Source of the DNA: Pseudomonas citronellolis
Lineage (GTDB): Bacteria; Pseudomonadota; Gammaproteobacteria; Pseudomonadales; Pseudomonadaceae
Assembly (NCBI RefSeq): GCF_900112375.1
Contig: NZ_FOLS01000044.1
Location: 1 to 53,814 of the forward strand
Direction of reading: 5' to 3'
DNA: 53,814 nt
Below are positions 20,984 through 34,886 of this stretch, in pieces (position 1 is the stretch's first letter; the number at the start of each line of letters is the position of its first letter). Both the position numbers and the translations under genes were made by a program. The notes beneath the pieces are model-generated. The model saw only the letters and a list, made by a program, of their open reading frames with translations. It was not told the DNA's origin and ran no database searches.

Positions 20984-22306
20984 GTGAGTCACTCTGCCGT
21001 GCGGGCTTCGTCGGATTCCGAACCCGCCTTGCTGCAGGCCGCCGAGGTGGCCAACCAGGCGCTGGCCGGCGCCGTGAACGACATCGAGAGCTACATCGAG
21101 AAAGGCACCCCGGCCTTCATGCGCACCTCGCTTGCGCTGTTCTCCGGCGGCTTCGCCACCTTCGCCCTGCTCTACTGCGTGCAGCCGATGATGCCGGTGC
21201 TGTCGCAGACCTTCGCCCTCAGCGCCGCGCAGAGCAGCCTGGTGCTGTCCATCGCGACCATCATGATGGCCCTCGGCCTGCTGGTCACCGGGCCGATTTC
21301 CGACGCCATCGGGCGCAAGCCGATCATGGTCGCCTCGCTGGCCTTCGCCGCCCTCTTCACCCTGGCCAGCGCGGTGATGCCGACCTGGCACGGGGTGCTG
21401 GCCATGCGCGCGCTGGTCGGGCTGTCGCTCAGCGGCCTGGCGGCAGTGGGCATGACCTACCTGAGCGAGGAAATCCACCCGCAGCACATCGGCCTATCCA
21501 TGGGGCTGTACATCGGCGGCAACGCCATTGGCGGCATGAGTGGGCGGCTGATCACCGGCGTGCTGGTGGACTTCATGTCCTGGCACGCGGCCATCGCCAT
21601 CCTCGGCGGCCTGGCCCTGGTGGCGGCTGTGGTGTTCTGGCGCATCCTTCCGGAGTCGCGCAACTTCCGCCCCACCCCGCTGAACCTCCGGCAACTGGCC
21701 GACGGCTTCGCCTCGCACCTGCGCGACGCCGGCCTGCCCTGGCTGTTCCTCGAGGGCTTCCTGCTGATGGGCGCCTTCGTCACCCTGTTCAACTACATCG
21801 GCTACCGCCTGCTGGCCGATCCGTACCACCTCAGCCAGGCCGTGGTCGGCGTGCTCTCGCTGGTGTACCTGGTGGGCATCTACAGCTCCGCCTGGGTCGG
21901 CTCGCTGGCCGACCGCCTGGGCCGGCGCAAGGTGCTCTGGGCGGTGATAGTGCTGATGCTCAGCGGCCTGCTGCTGACCCTGCTGCCGGCGCTGCCGCTG
22001 ATAGTCGCGGGCATGCTGCTGTTCACCTTCGGCTTCTTCGCCGCGCACTCGGTGGCCAGCAGCTGGATCGGCCGCCGCGCGCTCAAGGCCAAGGGCCAGG
22101 CCTCGTCGCTGTACCTGTTCAGCTACTACCTGGGCTCCAGCGTGGCCGGCACTACCGGCGGGGTGTTCTGGCACCACTTCGGCTGGACCGGCGTCGGCCT
22201 GTTCATCGCCGCGCTGCTGTCGGTCGCCGTGCTGGTGGCCCTGCACCTGGCGCGCCTGGCAGTGTTACCGCGCACCCTTCCCGCGCTGAGCACTTCGCAT
22301 AACTGA
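20984..22306 (+). CDS. MFS transporter, YnfM-like
   Basis: 440 residues, 12 predicted membrane segments beginning near residue 50 after a hydrophilic N-terminal stretch. Seen: the MFS motif A between TM2 and TM3 (GPISDAIGRKP, about 106-116) and its counterpart in the second half (GSLADRLGRRKVLW). The YnfM-like signature LSEEIHPQHIGLSMGLYIGGN is also present. Proton-driven export of a small molecule is likely; the substrate is unknown. The start is GTG 20984, with GAGGTGA directly upstream and no better ATG. Likely controlled by the divergent LysR gene. Confidence 0.88.
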   Translation: MSHSAVRASSDSEPALLQAAEVANQALAGAVNDIESYIEKGTPAFMRTSLALFSGGFATFALLYCVQPMMPVLSQTFALSAAQSSLVLSIATIMMALGLLVTGPISDAIGRKPIMVASLAFAALFTLASAVMPTWHGVLAMRALVGLSLSGLAAVGMTYLSEEIHPQHIGLSMGLYIGGNAIGGMSGRLITGVLVDFMSWHAAIAILGGLALVAAVVFWRILPESRNFRPTPLNLRQLADGFASHLRDAGLPWLFLEGFLLMGAFVTLFNYIGYRLLADPYHLSQAVVGVLSLVYLVGIYSSAWVGSLADRLGRRKVLWAVIVLMLSGLLLTLLPALPLIVAGMLLFTFGFFAAHSVASSWIGRRALKAKGQASSLYLFSYYLGSSVAGTTGGVFWHHFGWTGVGLFIAALLSVAVLVALHLARLAVLPRTLPALSTSHN

Positions 22307-22567
22307 GTAGTTTCCACACACTCAGCTTTGATTCTGTCGGCGACAGATATGCCAGTGTCGCCTCCGGATATGACATTCCCATGATCGCGACGCCCCTATC
22401 CCGGGGCGTCGTGGCGCTTCTACCCAATTCTTTCGCGCCTACGACCAAGGTCGTAACAAAATGTGGCGCGCATCTTGCGTTCAGGAAAAGGAACACCTCG
22501 TTGGATTATCAAAACGGCTTCGGCTGCGCAGGACGCATTTCCTTCCTTTTCTCGCTGTAGGTAACGC
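22307..22567. promoter_or_regulatory. Leader/promoter gap upstream of the amino-acid permease, with three hairpins
   Basis: CTGTCGGCGACAG at about 22335, GACGCCCC-TATC-CCGGGGCGTC at about 22388-22410 and ACGACC-AA-GGTCGT at about 22440 are inverted repeats. The second is strong and may end the MFS transcript, though no T run follows. The rest of the gap (22450-22567) likely carries the permease promoter and a weak ribosome binding site (GTAGGTAA) before ATG 22568. No gene is evident. Confidence 0.45.
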
Positions 22568-23962
22568 ATGAGCAGTACCCCATCCGCCGGTCTGGCCCAG
22601 GGCCTGAAGAACCGTCACGTCACCATGTTGTCCATCGCCGGGGCCATCGGCGCCGGCCTCTTCGTCGGCTCCGGCCACGCCATCGCCGAAGCCGGCCCGG
22701 GCGTCATGGTTTCCTACCTGGCCGCCGGCCTGCTGGTGGTCCTGGTCATGCGCATGCTGGCCGAAATGGCCGTCGCGCAGCCGGACAGCGGCTCCTTCTC
22801 CACCTACGCCGACCGCGCCATCGGCCACTGGGCCGGGTTCACCATCGGCTGGCTGTACTGGTGGTTCTGGGTGCTGGTGATCCCGCTGGAGGCCAACGCC
22901 GCCGCCGCCATCATCCACGCCTGGATCCCCGGCGCGCCGATCTGGGTCCTGGCCTTCGTGATCACCGCGGCGCTGACCGTGACCAACCTGTTCAGCGTGA
23001 AGAACTACGGTGAGTTCGAGTTCTGGCTGGCGCTGATCAAGGTCGGTTCGATCATCGCCTTCCTGGTCATGGGTTGCGCGGCCATCTTCGGCGTCTCGCT
23101 GAACCCCGAGGTCAGCGGCATCAGCCACCTGTACGCCGAGGGCGGCTTCCTGCCCAAGGGCTGGGGCGCCGTGCTGGCGGCCCTGCTGACCACAATGTTC
23201 TCCTTCATGGGCTCGGAAATCGTCACCATCGCCGCCACCGAGTCCAAGGACCCGGCGCAGCAGATCACCCGCGCCACCAACTCGGTGATCTGGCGGATCG
23301 CGCTGTTCTACCTGCTGTCGATCCTGATCGTGGTCTGCCTGGTGCCGTGGAACGACCCGCGCCTGGTGAGCATGGGCTCCTACCAGACCGTGCTGGAGCA
23401 CCTGCACGTGCCCTACGCCAAGCTGATCGTCGACATCATCGTCCTGGTCTCGGTGACCAGCTGCCTGAACTCGGCGCTCTACACCGCCTCGCGGATGATG
23501 TACTCGCTGAGCAAGCGCGGCGACGCCCCGCGCATCGCCCAGGTGACCAGCGCCAGCCGCACCCCGGTGTACGCCGTGCTGCTGTCCACCGCCATGGCCT
23601 TCCTGTGCACCTTCGCCAACTACCTGGCCCCGGCCGAAGTGTTCAACTTCCTGCTGGCCAGCTCCGGCGCCATCGCCCTGCTGGTGTACCTGGTGATCGC
23701 CATCTCGCAGCTGAACATGCGCAAGAAGCTGCTCGCCCAGGGCCACCAGCTGACGCTGAAGATGTGGCTGTTCCCCTGGCTGACCTGGGCGGTGATCATC
23801 TTCATCAGCGCCGCGCTGGTGATCATGATGATCCGCCCGGACCACCGCATGGAGGTGGTCGCCACCGCCCTGCTGACCATCGTGGTCGTGTGCTCCGGCC
23901 TGCTGGTCTCGAACCGTCGCAAGGCCCAGCGCGCCGCAGGCTACGCGGCCGACGCCGCCTGA
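22568..23962 (+). CDS. Amino-acid permease, APC family (GabP-like)
   Basis: 464 residues with about 12 hydrophobic segments. The N-terminal NRHVTMLSIAGAIGAGLFVGSG is the substrate-binding unwound-helix motif of the amino acid/polyamine/organocation family. EMAVAQPDSGSFSTYADRAIG, FSFMGSEIVTIAATESKDP and SCLNSALYTASRMMYSLSKRGDAP are typical of the AAT group that includes GabP (4-aminobutyrate), ProY and CycA. It resembles GabP-type permeases most, but substrate assignment from sequence is not secure. It is a proton symporter by family. A strong terminator follows. From memory, P. aeruginosa PAO1 has other genes between its MFS homologue and hemE, so this gene may be a local replacement. Confidence 0.85.
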   Translation: MSSTPSAGLAQGLKNRHVTMLSIAGAIGAGLFVGSGHAIAEAGPGVMVSYLAAGLLVVLVMRMLAEMAVAQPDSGSFSTYADRAIGHWAGFTIGWLYWWFWVLVIPLEANAAAAIIHAWIPGAPIWVLAFVITAALTVTNLFSVKNYGEFEFWLALIKVGSIIAFLVMGCAAIFGVSLNPEVSGISHLYAEGGFLPKGWGAVLAALLTTMFSFMGSEIVTIAATESKDPAQQITRATNSVIWRIALFYLLSILIVVCLVPWNDPRLVSMGSYQTVLEHLHVPYAKLIVDIIVLVSVTSCLNSALYTASRMMYSLSKRGDAPRIAQVTSASRTPVYAVLLSTAMAFLCTFANYLAPAEVFNFLLASSGAIALLVYLVIAISQLNMRKKLLAQGHQLTLKMWLFPWLTWAVIIFISAALVIMMIRPDHRMEVVATALLTIVVVCSGLLVSNRRKAQRAAGYAADAA

Positions 23963-23975
23963 CGCAGCGCCCATG

Positions 23976-24004
23976 AAAAAGCCCCGCCATTGGCGGGGCT
24001 TTTT
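23976..24004 (+). terminator. Terminator after the permease gene, bidirectional in form
   Basis: GAAAAAGCCCCGCC-ATT-GGCGGGGCTTTTTC is a near-perfect stem with A and T runs on both sides, so it can also serve transcripts from the minus strand (hemE). Confidence 0.9.
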
Positions 24005-24021
24005 CGTTGGGCGCGTGTTTT

Positions 24022-24132
24022 GTAGGAGCGCGCCCTGCGCGCGAATCGCGGGCAGGGCCCGCTCCTACAGGTTGGCACTGAATTTCCCGACCATGCCCGT
24101 AGGGCGGATAACCGCGAACGGTTATTCGCCCC
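24022..24132. repeat. REP-type inverted pair and a GTAGGGCGGATAACCG palindrome
   Basis: GTAGGAGCGCGCCCTGCGCG pairs with CAGGGCCCGCTCCTAC (24022-24068). Just right of it GTAGGGCGGATAACCGCG and CGGTTATTCGCCC (24099-24132) form a second palindrome of a different family common in pseudomonads. Both lie between the convergent permease and hemE genes. Confidence 0.8.
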
Positions 24133-24142
24133 ACGCAAAGCG

Positions 24143-25207
24143 TCAGTGATACTGCGCCGACAGCTCGTGCACCGCCTCGAAGAAGACGCCGGCATGGGCC
24201 GGGTCGACTTCCGGGGTGATGCCGTGGCCGAGGTTGAACACGTGGCCGCTGCCCTGGCCGTAGGCGCCGAGGATGCGCGCCACTTCGCGGCGGATGGCTT
24301 CCGGGTTGGCGTAGAGCACCGACGGGTCCATGTTGCCCTGCAGCGCCACCTTGTCGCCGACGCGGGCGCGGGCGCTGCCGATGTCGCAGGTCCAGTCCAG
24401 GCCCAGCGCTTCGGCGCCGGTGTCGGCCATGGACTCCAGCCACAGGCCGCCGCCCTTGGTGAAGAGGATCACCGGCACCTGGCGGCCATCGTGCTCGCGG
24501 ATCAGGCCGTCGACGATCTTCTTCATGTAGGCCAGGGAGAATTCCTGGTACGCCGCCGACGACAGGCTGCCGCCCCAGGAGTCGAAGATCTGCACGGCCT
24601 GGGCGCCAGCGCGGATCTGCCCGTTGAGGTAGCCGGTGACCGACTGCGCCAGCTTGTCGAGCAGCGCGTGCATGGCCTGCGGGTTGTCGTAGAGCATCGC
24701 CTTGGACTTGCGGAAGTCCCTGCTGGAGCCGCCTTCGACCATGTAGGTGGCGAGGGTCCAGGGGCTGCCGGAGAAGCCGATCAGCGGCACCCGGCCGTTC
24801 AGCTCGCGGCGGATGGTGCGCACGGCGTCCATGACGTAGCCCAGATCCTTCTCCGGATCGGGGATCGGCAGCGCCTCGATGTCGGCCAGGCTGGAGACCA
24901 CCTTCTTGAAGCGCGGGCCCTCGCCGCTCTCGAAGAACAGACCCTGGCCCATGGCGTCGGGGATGGTGAGGATGTCGGAGAAGAGGATCGCCGCGTCCAG
25001 CTGCGGATAGCGGTCCAGCGGCTGCAGGGTCACCTCGCAGGCCAGCTGCGGGTTCATGCACAGGCTCATGAAGTCCCCAGCCTTGGCGCGGGTGGCGCGG
25101 TATTCCGGGAGATAGCGGCCGGCCTGGCGCATCATCCACACGGGGGTAACGTCGACGGGCTGCTTGAGCAGGGCACGGAGGAAGCGATCGTTCTTCAGGG
25201 CAGTCAT
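24143..25207 (-). CDS. hemE: Uroporphyrinogen decarboxylase
   Basis: Removes the four acetate carboxyl groups of uroporphyrinogen III to give coproporphyrinogen III in haem synthesis. The 354-residue product has the family signature [16 protein letters not shown] (residues about 22-37, substrate-binding Arg), [13 protein letters not shown] with the catalytic Asp, and the second signature [17 protein letters not shown]. The frame is open to 25384, but ATG 25207 gives the standard N-terminus [16 protein letters not shown]. It stands 200 bases downstream of gltD on the same strand, separated by a terminator and a REP pair, so it is expressed separately. Confidence 0.96.
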   Translation of the reverse strand: MTALKNDRFLRALLKQPVDVTPVWMMRQAGRYLPEYRATRAKAGDFMSLCMNPQLACEVTLQPLDRYPQLDAAILFSDILTIPDAMGQGLFFESGEGPRFKKVVSSLADIEALPIPDPEKDLGYVMDAVRTIRRELNGRVPLIGFSGSPWTLATYMVEGGSSRDFRKSKAMLYDNPQAMHALLDKLAQSVTGYLNGQIRAGAQAVQIFDSWGGSLSSAAYQEFSLAYMKKIVDGLIREHDGRQVPVILFTKGGGLWLESMADTGAEALGLDWTCDIGSARARVGDKVALQGNMDPSVLYANPEAIRREVARILGAYGQGSGHVFNLGHGITPEVDPAHAGVFFEAVHELSAQYH

Positions 25208-25254
25208 GGCGGCATCCGGCAAAAAAGTGCGGGCATTTTCGCAAAGCCCAAAGC

Positions 25255-25283
25255 AAAAGGCACGGCGGGGGCCGTGCCTTTTG
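25255..25283 (-). terminator. Terminator downstream of gltBD
   Basis: AAAAGGCACGG-CGGGGG-CCGTGCCTTTT is a perfect 11-bp stem with A/T-rich ends, about 125 bases beyond the gltD stop and ahead of hemE. Confidence 0.85.
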
Positions 25284-25326
25284 TCCATCGCGGCATTCTG
25301 CCGCAGCGCTGGTGCTTCTGCTCTTC

Positions 25327-25396
25327 GTAGGAGCGAGCTTGCTCGCGAACAAACCCCTGCAGCGGGGCTAGGGTTCGCGAGCAAGCTCGCTCCTAC
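25327..25396. repeat. Inverted REP pair between gltD and hemE
   Basis: GTAGGAGCGAGCTTGCTCGC and its inverse GCGAGCAAGCTCGCTCCTAC flank a short GC stem (CCCCTGCAGCGGGG). The arms are the same as those of the 8600-8772 pair. It lies just after the gltD stop codon. Confidence 0.9.
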
Positions 25397-25407
25397 AAGA
25401 GCAGGTG

Positions 25408-26838
<1,431 letters not shown>

Positions 26839-26853
26839 TCAGACTTCAGGCGC

Positions 26854-31299
<4,446 letters not shown>

Positions 31300-31391
31300 A
31301 GAGAACTCTCACCGGCAAAACTTTTTTAATTCAGCGACTTCGCCTGTCTTCTCGCTCAAGCGGCAAGTTTCCGACAGGCAAAGGGAGGCCA

Positions 31392-31420
31392 TTGTACATA
31401 GGTACAAGGCGCCTCACAAA
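31392..31420 (-). promoter_or_regulatory. Probable gltBD promoter with overlapping palindrome
   Basis: On the minus strand TTGTGA (31420-31415), a 17-base spacer and TACAAT (31397-31392) make a sigma-70 type promoter about 92 bases upstream of gltB. The perfect palindrome TTGTAC-ATAG-GTACAA (31393-31408) covers most of the -10 box and half of the spacer, the position of a repressor site. No regulator is assigned. Confidence 0.55.
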
Positions 31421-31445
31421 TTTTTGGCGAGAGGCTGAAACTGGA

Positions 31446-31461
31446 TGTCGCATTCCTGAAA
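31446..31461 (+). promoter_or_regulatory. Candidate ArgR half-site upstream of gltB
   Basis: TGTCGC followed by 8 bases and AA agrees with the P. aeruginosa ArgR half-site as I remember it (TGTCGC-N8-AA). ArgR is known to repress gltBD in P. aeruginosa. A second, poor match (TGGCGA) starts about 20 bases to the left. It overlaps the edge of the next terminator, so the assignment is tentative. Confidence 0.3.
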
Positions 31462-31462
31462 G

Positions 31463-31500
31463 AAAAAACCCGCCAGTCGTGCTTGTGACTGGCGGGTTTT
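31463..31500 (-). terminator. Terminator of the pil-aro-damX operon
   Basis: AAAACCCGCCAGTC-(loop)-GACTGGCGGGTTTT is a perfect stem of 14 pairs with A/T runs on both sides, 18 bases past the stop of the SPOR-domain gene. It separates that operon from gltBD. Confidence 0.92.
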
Positions 31501-31518
31501 CATTTTTGCGACAGCGCG

Positions 31519-33195
31519 TCAGTGGGCGCTGGCGATTTCCTGCTGGATGCTGGCGAAGGTGCGCGGCCAGGGTTTGCCGCCCTGGGCCTTGGCCGACAGG
31601 CTCTTCACCGCGGCCACGGCGGCGGCGCGGCTGGGGAAGCTGCCGTAGGTCACCACGTAGAAGGGCTTGCCCTGCAGGGTCTTGCGGAAGTAGCGGTACT
31701 CGCCGCCGCCCTGCTTGCTGATGTAGGCCTTGGCGCTGGCCTCGGAGCCAGTGCCCAGCACCTGCACAGCATAATTCCCCGCGGGCTGCGAGCGATACCA
31801 CTGGCTACCGGCACCACCGGCGGCGGCGCTGGCCTTGGCCGGGGCCGCAGGCTTGCTCGGCGCAGCCTTGGCCACGGCCTTGGGTTCTGCCGGCTTGGCC
31901 GCGGGCTTGGCGACCGGTTTCACCGGCTCGGCCTTGGCCACCGGTTTGCTGACCGGGGCCGGGGCAGGCGTCGAAACCACCGGCTGCGCCGGAGCGCTCG
32001 CCACGCTCGGCGCCGACGGCACCGGATTCAGCGGTTGCGGCGCGCTCTTTCCGGCCAGCGGCGCGAGCGGCGGTGCAGAGGTGGTCACGGTCGGCGGCAC
32101 GCCGGGCGCGGGCATGGCGCCTTCGTCAGCGTCTTCCTGGCCACCGGCCTGGGCCATGGGCTCGCGGATGACCGGCTGGGCCTCGCCCACCAGCGGCAGC
32201 GGCACCGGCTGGTTGGAACCGGCGAACTCCACCGAGGGGCCGGAGCCCGAGGCCGGCGCCTGGGCGGCGCCCGGCTGCGCGGCGGACCCCATCGGCAACT
32301 GCGCGGAAGCCTGGGTGGCGGCGCTATCCGGCTTGCTGGTGCGGCCCTGCATGAACCAGGCGGCGACAACGCCGATGGCGACCACGCCGAGGATCAGCAG
32401 ATGTTTCTTCGGCAGGCGCAGGCTGGCGCCAGGAGCGGCCTTGCGGGCGCCGCCACGGTCGGCCAGCATCGCCTCGATCAGGGCGTCGCGGGCCACCTGG
32501 TTGATCGAGCCCGGCCAGCCGCCGGACTGCTCGTGGATATCGGCCAGCAGGTCGTCGGAAATCAGCTCCGCGCCCTGCCCTGCGCCTTCCAGGCGCTGCG
32601 CCAGGTATTCACGGGTTTCTTCCTCGCTGTAGGGCTGCAGTTCGATGGCGTGGAAACGCTCCTCGCCCTCGGACAGCGCCTCCAGCCGCGACAGCAGCTC
32701 GGGCTCGCCGAACAGGAACACGTGCAGGCGCGCCTCGCTGTTGCCGGCGGCCAGCAACAGCAGCACTTCCAGGGCGCCGTCACGCAGTTGCTCGGCATCG
32801 TCCACCAGCAGGTAGACGTCCTGCCCGGTGATCGCCAACTGGGCGACCTTGGCCAGGATGGCCTCGATGCTCACCTGGGTGATGCCAAGGCCCTGGGCCA
32901 GCTGGCGCATCAGGGTGGCTTCGTCGGCCGCCGAACGGCCGGAGATCACCACGCTGGACACCGCATCCTTGTTGGTGCTGGCCACCAGGGCCTGGCGCAG
33001 CAGGGTCTTGCCGCTGCCCAGGGGGCCGGTCACCGCCAGCAGCAGGTGGCTGTAGCGCGCCAGGTGGTGCAGTTGGCCCAGCACCGGCTTGCGCTGTGCC
33101 GGGAAGAACTTGAAGCCAGGAACCCGCGGAGCGAAGGGGTCGTGGCTGAACTGGTAGTGGGCCAGGAAGGCCTCATCGGCATGCAAGCTGGACAT
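31519..33195 (-). CDS. DamX-like protein: AAA+ ATPase domain, one membrane segment, SPOR domain
   Basis: 558 residues in three parts. An ExeA/GspA-like AAA+ domain (about 10-250) has Walker A GPLGSGKT near residue 57, Walker B VYLLVDDAEQL and sensor-like LHVFLFGEPELLSRL. Then come a single transmembrane segment (HLLILGVVAIGVVAAWFM, near residue 270), a long Ala/Pro/Lys-rich linker (about 290-460), and a SPOR domain (about 475-550, NYAVQVLGTGSEASAKAY and KPFYVVTYGSFPSRAAA). SPOR domains bind denuded peptidoglycan at the septum, so the protein is anchored in the inner membrane with SPOR in the periplasm. In E. coli DamX is also encoded next to aroB. It starts 6 bases after the aroB stop; ATG 33195 has GAGGTCCC upstream. 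Confidence 0.85.
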   Translation of the reverse strand: MSSLHADEAFLAHYQFSHDPFAPRVPGFKFFPAQRKPVLGQLHHLARYSHLLLAVTGPLGSGKTLLRQALVASTNKDAVSSVVISGRSAADEATLMRQLAQGLGITQVSIEAILAKVAQLAITGQDVYLLVDDAEQLRDGALEVLLLLAAGNSEARLHVFLFGEPELLSRLEALSEGEERFHAIELQPYSEEETREYLAQRLEGAGQGAELISDDLLADIHEQSGGWPGSINQVARDALIEAMLADRGGARKAAPGASLRLPKKHLLILGVVAIGVVAAWFMQGRTSKPDSAATQASAQLPMGSAAQPGAAQAPASGSGPSVEFAGSNQPVPLPLVGEAQPVIREPMAQAGGQEDADEGAMPAPGVPPTVTTSAPPLAPLAGKSAPQPLNPVPSAPSVASAPAQPVVSTPAPAPVSKPVAKAEPVKPVAKPAAKPAEPKAVAKAAPSKPAAPAKASAAAGGAGSQWYRSQPAGNYAVQVLGTGSEASAKAYISKQGGGEYRYFRKTLQGKPFYVVTYGSFPSRAAAVAAVKSLSAKAQGGKPWPRTFASIQQEIASAH

Positions 33196-33201
33196 GGGAC
33201 C

Positions 33202-34308
33202 TCAATGTTCTCCTAACTGATCGACCAGGGCCTGGTAATCAGTACGCAGGGTTTCTTCCAGAATCTCACGAGGGAAGTCCGCAGTGACCACCGCATCCCC
33301 CAGCCCTTTCAGCAATACGAGGCGCAGACGGCCGTCGAGCACCTTCTTGTCCACCGCCATGTGCTCGAGGAAGTCCCCGGCGCTCATTTCCTTCGGCGGC
33401 ACCACCGGCAGTTTCGCCCGCTGCAGCAGGCGCACGCCACGGTCGCGCTCGGCGGCGGTCAGCCAGCCCAACAGATGCGACATCTGCAGTGCCATCACGG
33501 TTCCCGCACCCACGGCTTCGCCGTGCAGCCAGACGCCATAGCCCATGTGGGTCTCGATGGCATGACCAAAGGTGTGGCCGAGGTTCAGGGTGGCGCGCAC
33601 CCCGGATTCCCGTTCGTCGGCGCCCACCACCCGGGCCTTGGCCGCGCAGGAGCGCTCGATGGCTTCGGCCAGGGCGGTGGAGTCGAGCGCCAGCAGCGCG
33701 TCGACGTTGTCTTCCAGCCAGGCTAGGAAAGGCTCGTCGCAGATCAGGCCGTACTTGATCACTTCCGCCAGGCCGGCGGACAGCTCGCGCTCCGGCAGCG
33801 TGCGCAGCGAGGCGGCATCGATCACCACCGCCTGCGGCTGGTAGAAGGCGCCGATCATGTTCTTGCCCAGCGGGTGGTTGATACCGGTCTTGCCGCCCAC
33901 CGAGGAATCCACCTGGGACAGCAGGGTGGTCGGCACCTGGATGAAATCGACGCCGCGCTGGTAGCAGGCCGCAGCGAAGCCGGTCATGTCGCCGACCACG
34001 CCGCCGCCGAGGGCGATCAGGGTGGTCTTGCGGTCATGCCGCGCCTGCAGCAGGGCATCGAAGATCAGCTGCAGGGTTTCCCACTGCTTGTAGGCTTCGC
34101 CATCGGGCAGGACCACGGCGATCTGCGCGTAGTCGGCCAGCGTCTTCTGCAGGCGCGCCAGGTACAGCGGTGCGATTGTCTCGTTGGTGACGATGGCGAC
34201 CTGCCGCCCACGGATATGCGGCGCGAAATGACGCGGATCATCCAGCAGCCCTTCGCCGATGTGGATCGGGTAGCTGCGGTCGCCGAGATCGACAGTGAGT
34301 GTGCGCAT
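33202..34308 (-). CDS. aroB: 3-dehydroquinate synthase
   Basis: Second step of the shikimate pathway, turning DAHP into 3-dehydroquinate with NAD and a divalent metal. The 368-residue product has the NAD-binding [19 protein letters not shown] (about residues 102-120), [20 protein letters not shown], the metal ligands in [13 protein letters not shown] (Glu) and [11 protein letters not shown] (His), and a later HGEAVG (His). ATG 34308 gives the normal N-terminus [18 protein letters not shown]. It follows aroK by 51 bases in the same operon, the layout usual in gamma-proteobacteria. Confidence 0.97.
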   Translation of the reverse strand: MRTLTVDLGDRSYPIHIGEGLLDDPRHFAPHIRGRQVAIVTNETIAPLYLARLQKTLADYAQIAVVLPDGEAYKQWETLQLIFDALLQARHDRKTTLIALGGGVVGDMTGFAAACYQRGVDFIQVPTTLLSQVDSSVGGKTGINHPLGKNMIGAFYQPQAVVIDAASLRTLPERELSAGLAEVIKYGLICDEPFLAWLEDNVDALLALDSTALAEAIERSCAAKARVVGADERESGVRATLNLGHTFGHAIETHMGYGVWLHGEAVGAGTVMALQMSHLLGWLTAAERDRGVRLLQRAKLPVVPPKEMSAGDFLEHMAVDKKVLDGRLRLVLLKGLGDAVVTADFPREILEETLRTDYQALVDQLGEH

Positions 34309-34359
34309 GAAGCCCCCAGACAGGAAAGGGCACTAGGATAACGCAGAACCGCGCGCCCT

Positions 34360-34878
34360 TTAATGGCGCTCCAGCCTGCGCAGGCGATCGAGTATCTCCA
34401 GCACCACCAGGCGCGGTGGCCGCTCGTCGGTTTCCACCACCACGTCGGCGATCTCCCGGTACAGCGGATCGCGCAGGGCCATGAGGTCGCGCAGGATCTG
34501 CCCCGGGTTGGGCTTCTGCAGCAGCGGCCGGTTCCGGTCGCGGGCGGTGCGGGCGATCTGCTGGTCGACCGAGGCGTGCAGGTAGACCACCTTGCCGCCG
34601 GCCTTGAGCGCGGCGCGGTTGGCCTCGCGCAGCACGGCGCCGCCGCCGGTGGCGATCACCACGCCGTCGCCGTCGCAGAGTTCGGCGAGCATGGCGGTTT
34701 CCCGCTCACGAAAGCCGGCCTCCCCCTCGACGTCGAAGATCCAGGGGATGTTGGCTCCGCAGCGCTGTTCGATCTCCTTGTCGGAGTCCTTGAAGTCGAG
34801 GTGCAGCTCTTTGGCAAGAAGACGCCCGATGGTGCTCTTTCCAGCACCCATCGGGCCTACCAGAATCAAATTGGGCAC
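34360..34878 (-). CDS. aroK: Shikimate kinase
   Basis: Phosphorylates shikimate with ATP, fifth step of aromatic amino acid synthesis. The P-loop GPMGAGKST, the shikimate-binding SDKEIE and GFRERE, GGGAV and the lid segment DRNRPLL are all present; length is 172 residues from GTG 34878 ([13 protein letters not shown]). The frame also has a TTG at 34890 (MINAVPNLI, 176 residues), which would start within the pilQ stop codon. I prefer GTG because homologues start with M-x-NLILVGP, but neither has a strong ribosome binding site, so translation is probably coupled to pilQ. Confidence 0.93.
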   Translation of the reverse strand: MPNLILVGPMGAGKSTIGRLLAKELHLDFKDSDKEIEQRCGANIPWIFDVEGEAGFRERETAMLAELCDGDGVVIATGGGAVLREANRAALKAGGKVVYLHASVDQQIARTARDRNRPLLQKPNPGQILRDLMALRDPLYREIADVVVETDERPPRLVVLEILDRLRRLERH

Positions 34879-34886
34879 GGCATTGA

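Noticed and set aside
22388..22411. GACGCCCC/GGGGCGTC hairpin as a certain terminator of the MFS gene
   Set aside because: There is no T run on either side and it lies about 80 bases past the stop; it is mentioned only as a hairpin.
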